A stretch of DNA of 64,000 nucleotides, taken from the NCBI GenBank assembly GCA_037074615.1, contig CM073563.1, forward strand, positions 13,624,501-13,688,500, written 5' to 3'. Position numbers and translations under genes: made by a program. Positions 55,101 through 61,100 of the stretch are shown piece after piece (within the stretch, counting starts at the first letter, position 1; each line of letters begins with the position of its first letter). Origin of the DNA: Leucaena leucocephala (taxonomy: Eukaryota > Streptophyta > Magnoliopsida > Fabales > Fabaceae). Under the pieces are notes generated by a model. It did no database searches, had not been told where the DNA came from, and was given only the letters and a program-made list of their open reading frames with translations.

Positions 55101-58100
55101 CCTCCTATTCCTGACCGTTACTTTCTCGATCCCTGAGTAGTCTGACTATAGAAATGGAACTACCTTTCCATTACAGTATGGCCATACATTTCTCAGACTC
55201 ACTCATCGAGGGGCCCAGTAATATCTCTCTACGAATGTGAGGGACAAATTCCATCTTGACCATTCACATTCCCTCGCATGAAAAACCACTAAGGTCGAAC
55301 ATAGTCTTTATGATCACTCGATCAAAAGTGACTTTTGACTAGGTCAAAGCTGAGCGTTTTGTCATGTAGGAATCCATGATGATCTCAGGTCAAAGGGCGT
55401 ATTGACATGGTTTGTATATGAGAGAAGCTTATGACGTTACCCATGCAGTTCTCTCATAGCGGGTCGGTCCAGCACCTTGTACTCTTACATGTGCTTATGA
55501 CTTTGATTTATATCTCTATACATCTTCAAAGTCATACTGGTCTTATTTCATCTGTGCTCCCGTATAGATGATCGACCAGGGACATTTAGGATAATATCAT
55601 GAATTATCCAAGGATGATCATCATAGTAAACATGCAAATAATAATAAATCAATAATGTTCATAAGACAATGATTGGCCCCTATTGCCACAGGTAATGAGG
55701 CTACTGCCCTTGTCTCTTCTTTCTCCAAATGTATCATAGACTCTGGTGCTACTGACCACATGACAGGTAACCGCTATCTCTTCTCTACTTACAAATCTTA
55801 TACCAATCCTTCTAACATTACCATTGCGGACGGTTCCCAATCCCGTGTCCTTGGTTCAGGCACAGTTAAACTTACCTCTTCTATTCATTTGGAGTCTGTA
55901 CTGAATGTCCCTAACCTTGCTTTTAACCTTTTATCTCCTAGTAAACTTACTCGTCAATTAAACTGTTGGGTCTCACTTTTCCCTGATCATTGCTTGATAC
56001 AGGATCTTTTGACGAAGAAGATTATTGGTAGAGGTTATGAATCTGGCGGTCATTACTTCCTTGATGATCAGGGGTCGTGTGCGGTGGCCTGTGCGGGTGG
56101 TATCACTCCTTTTGAAGTACATTGTCGTTTGGGTCATTTATCTTTATCATCGTTGAAAAAGATTTATCCTCAGTTTCAGCATTTGTTGTCTTTAGAATGT
56201 GAATCATGTCAGTTTGCAAAACATCACCGTCTTCCTTTAGTTTCTCGAGTCAATAAACGAGCTTCGTCTCCTTTTGAGTTAGTACACTCTAATGTTTGGG
56301 GTCCATGTCCAGTTGAGTCCAAAGCTGGTTCCAAGTACTTTGTTACATTTGTGGATAATTATTCCCGTACTACTTGGTTATATTTAATGAAAAATCGTTC
56401 TGAGTTGTTTTCTCATTTTTGTGCCTTTACTGCTGAAATTAAGACTCAATTCAATACGTCTATTCAAACTTTGCGCAGTGATAATGCTAAAGAATATTTT
56501 TCTGAATCATTTTGCTCTTTTATGCTTAAACACGGCATTCTCCATCAATCCTCTTGTGTGGATACACCAGCTCAAAATGGAATTGCTGAAAGGAAAAATC
56601 GTCACCTTTTAGAGGTAGCCCGTGCTCTTCTATTTCAAATGAAGGTTCCTAAATCTTTTTGGGCCGATGCGGTCTCTACTGCGTGCTTTCTTATTAATCG
56701 CATGCCTTCCTCTGTTCTTGATGGTCATATTCCCTATACTACTCTCTTCCCTTCCAAACCTTTGTTTCCCATTGCCCCTAAGATTTTTGGGTGCGTGTGT
56801 TTTGTTCGAGATGTGCGTCCGAGTGTCTCTAAATTGGATCCTAAGTCTCTAAAGTGTATCTTCCTTGGCTACTCTCGTGTTCAGAAAGGTTATAGGTGTT
56901 TCTCTCCGTCTCTTAATCGTTACATGGTCTCTGCTGATGTTACTTTTCAGGAATTTGTTCCTTATTTTGCGTCTACCAATTCAGCTCATGTTCCTTTACC
57001 TGTGGAGGAGGATACTCTTCTGGTATACTCTGTCCTTCCCTCTCCATCACCGGCCCAAGCTCCCGTACCGGCACCTGGTCAACCACCTTTGTCTCAGGTT
57101 TATACCAGACGTCTAAAGGACACACTTACCGATGTTACGCCAGATTCTACCCTGCCATTATCTACTTCTTCATCAGATCCTACGACAAGTATTCCTCCGT
57201 CTGAGCCTGATTCGGTCCCTATCTCTGAGACCCCTCTTGTTCTTGATCCAGATCCCTCCCTCGATCTGCCCATTGCTCTTCGCAAAGGTAAACGTACTTG
57301 TACCTATCCTATTTCTTCATTTGTTTCATATGACCACCTCTCCTCTTCTTCTCGTGCCTTCATTGCCTCTTTAGACACTATTTCCGTCCCTCGATCCCTT
57401 TCTGAGGCCTTGTCCCACCCGGGTTGGCATACTGCTATGGAAGAGGAGATGGCGGCCCTTGATCGTGCAGGTACGTGGTCCTTAGTTAATTTACCGGCAG
57501 GAAAGAAAGCCATTGGGTGTAAATGGGTGTTGACCCCTAAAACTAAGGCTGATGGCACTCTTGAACGTCTTAAAGCTCGTCTTGTTGCTAAAGGTTATGC
57601 TCAGAAGTATGGTGTTGACTATTCTGAGACCTTTTCTCCTGTGGCCAAGCTCTCCTCTGTTCGTCTCTTTATCTCTCTGGCTGCTACTTATGGTTGGGAT
57701 CTCTCTCAGTTGGATATCAAAAATGCCTTCTTACATGGCGATCTTCTTGAAGAAGTATACATGGAGCAACCACCTGGGTTTGTTGCTCAGGGGGAGCACG
57801 GTAAAGTATGTCATCTTAAGAGATCTTTATACGGGTTGAAGCAAAGCCCTCGGGCATGGTTTGACAGATTTAGTACTGTCGTGAAAGACTTTGGCTTGTG
57901 CCAGAGTAAGTGTGATCATTCGGTCTTCTATCAGAGAACAAGTACTGGCATAATCTTACTAATTGTATATGTCGATGACATTGTGATTACAGGGAGCGAC
58001 ACCTCGGGGATTTCATCACTCAAATCATTCCTTAACTCCCATTTTCAGACGAAGGATCTGGGTTCATTAAAGTACTTCTTGGGAATTGAAGTTATGAGGA

Positions 58101-61100
58101 GCAGGAAGGGCATCTTATTGACTCAGAGAAAATATGTTCTTGATATGCTGAAAGAAACCGGTAAACTTGGAGCTACCCCAACTAGCTTTCCTATGGTTTA
58201 TAACCCGCTGCTTGATGCTGATGGTAGTGTACCATATGAAAATCCTGTTGAAGCTGCTAAGAGCAAGTTGTTCGAGCACCCAAAGAGGTACAGAAGATTA
58301 ATTGAAAAATTGAATTATCTTACAGTGACCCGCCCTGATATCACTTATCCAGTGAGTATTCTTAACCAATTTATGATCTCTCCAACTATCCGACAGTGGG
58401 AAGCCTTAGAACATGTGTTACATTATTTGAAGGGATCTCCAGGTCGTGGGATACTGTACAAGAGTCATGGCCATATAGATATTGAGTGTTTTTGTGATGC
58501 TGATCATGGTGGATCAAAGGCCACAAGACGGTCTACTACTGGCTACTGTGTCTTCGTCGGAGGAAATTTGGTATCTTGGAGAAGCAAGAAACAAAATGTA
58601 GTGTCACAGTCGAGTGCAGAAGCGGAATACAGGGCCATGGCACAATCTGTATGTGAGATAGTCTGGATATATCAGTTAATGAAGGAAGTGGGCCTTAAAA
58701 CCTCATTACCAGCAACGTTATGGTGTGACAATAAAGCGGCCCTACACATAGCTTCTAATTCGGTATTCCATGAACGCACGAAACATATTGAGATCGACTG
58801 TCATTTTATTCGAGACAAGCTCAAAGAAAATTTCATCTCTACAAGACATGTCCGATCCAGTGATCAATTAGGCGACCTCCTCACCAAAGCTCTTAATGGG
58901 GTCCGGATTGAATATCTTTGTAACAAGTTGGGTATGATTGACATCTATACTCCAACTTGAGGGGGAGTGTAGAGATATTGTAGCGATATTATAGGATATG
59001 TAATATCCTGTAATTAGTACGTAATATTCTGTATTTAGTATAGAGGATACGATATGATATTATAGCATTAATGACTAGGGTTGCCTATTGTATATAAATA
59101 CCCCTCAGTATATCAATAATATTCAAGTATTCTACATATCCTTTCTCTCTGAATCAACAATATCACTAGGCAAAAATTAAAAAGGAATATCTATCCATTA
59201 TGGAGTAAGCGGCAAGAGCAAGAAGGGCCATTTAACTGGAGAAATTAAGAAACCACACATCAAGGATCTTGATAAGATCCAAGATAAGTAGATAGAAATA
59301 AGAAAAGTCCTTATCAAAGATATTGAGGTGTGCATGGATGCAGATTGGGCGTTGATAAAAGATCTACTACCAGCTACTGCACCTTTGTTTAGGGTAACCT
59401 TGTAACACGGAGAATTTCTCAGAATAGTGCAGAAGTTGAATTGAGAGCTTTGACACTAGGTCTCTATGAAGGCCTTTGGCTAGAAAGACTGTTAAAAGAA
59501 TTAAACCTTAGCCATGAGGGACCCTTGAAGATTCTATGTGACAACATGGCAACTATTAGGATTGTAAAGAATCCAGTTCATCACAATAGAACAAAATATA
59601 TTGAAATTGATTGCCACTTCATCAATGAGAAAATTGAAGGGAAGATTGTTGAAGTAAGCTATGTGCCTACAAAGAACCAAGTAGAAGATATTCTCATGAA
59701 GTCAGTTGCCAAGCCCAAATTTTAAGTATTAATAGGCAAGCTGGGAATGATAGACATCTACTCCCCAGCTTGTGCGGGAGTGTTGGAAGACGCCATATTA
59801 AGCAAAGCCCAGGACCACTTGTATTAGTTGTTTGTTATTTAGGATTTATGTTATTATATTCAAATTTGTTATCTTTTATTCTCTCCATGATTTTAGGATA
59901 TTAGAATCAGATTTTAGGATGTGATTAGATTCAAAGTATCCTCTGAGATTAGGTATCCAATTGCAATCCTAATTCTCACCCTATATGTACTAAAGTCTAA
60001 AACTCTCCCATTGGAAATTCAGAATGAATAAATATTTTTCAGTCAGGTTTTCTCAATTTCAAAATAATGTAATTGCGTTTTTTCCTTTTTGAGAAAGCAG
60101 GAGTGTCCTTGACAAGGCTCCATATATACCACAGCTCTATCTCTCATTCGTACTCATAATTTAAAATTATTAAGACTATTCCATGAAGATCTTCAACCTT
60201 TTTTTTTTTTGGTGAGAAAATTTTAGGAAAGGGGTTAAGCTCACCCACAATCCCAAAGTAGAGACTTAACTTATGATCCACGAGGACTAGCCTAGGTAGG
60301 GATGTGCATGCACCCTATTAATCCTAACCCTGGTAGTACTCCCCAAGCACCACGACGCTCTCAAGAATCGAACCCTCCTCTTTAGTGAGAGTGTCCGACT
60401 ATTCGACCGCTTAACCCATGGGTGATGGGTAGATCTTCAACCTTCTTTGCCACAAATGATAACATTCAGAACCATATGTCACTCATAGTCCAAAGACCAA
60501 AGTTGCAGACTCTGCTACTAAATTATCCAATGCCTACTAAATTATCCAGTTGCCATATGTCACCCTATCCAGGACATATCAATTTCATATGGTTAGACTA
60601 TCAAAATTAATTACAAAGATACACACAAATTACAATTGTAGAAGTAGAGAGGAAAACTAATTCTTACAGCTTATGTCTTAACAAGCAGAAACGATATTTT
60701 GATAGTGGGAAACAGCAACAAACATAAAATTATGTCAAATATATATGATAACAATAACCAAAAGATAAGGAAACGATAATAAATAAAAAAAGAAAAAAGA
60801 AAAAAATTTAAGAGCAAATAATCATGTTATCTCCTATAACGGTTTCTAGTAGCTGTTGCTTTTATTTTACAGTTTATATCTCTAAACTTCAGTTGTTTAG
60901 GCCAATATAATCATTGACAGCTTCTCATATCAAAATCAAAGCTTCCTTCTTTATTCCTAGCTTCCCCAAACAAACATGAATTGAAGTAAATAGAAAATTG
61001 AATATTGGATGGCGATCATTCTAATGAAATAAACAAGCAAACTAACAAAATTGGGTAAACAATATGCATCGAAACATCTGCATAAAAAAATGAAGTTACC

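Larger units (their letters stand above)
51944..59159 (+). mobile_element. Ty1/copia, 7,216 bp including a nested LTR, identical LTRs
   Basis: 192-bp LTRs at 51,944-52,135 and 58,968-59,159 read identical by eye. Target-site duplication ATATC (51939-51943, 59160-59164). Primer-binding site tggtatcagagc at 52,136-52,147 and polypurine tract gagggggag before the 3' LTR. The body is split by a truncated LTR of the 9.0-kb family. Antisense to PRMT6, in intron C-D. Confidence 0.95.

Noticed and set aside
60340..60430. Possible tRNA gene (box A and box B)
   Set aside because: The element has a poly(A) end and a 14-bp target-site duplication, so it is a SINE head, not a functional tRNA.
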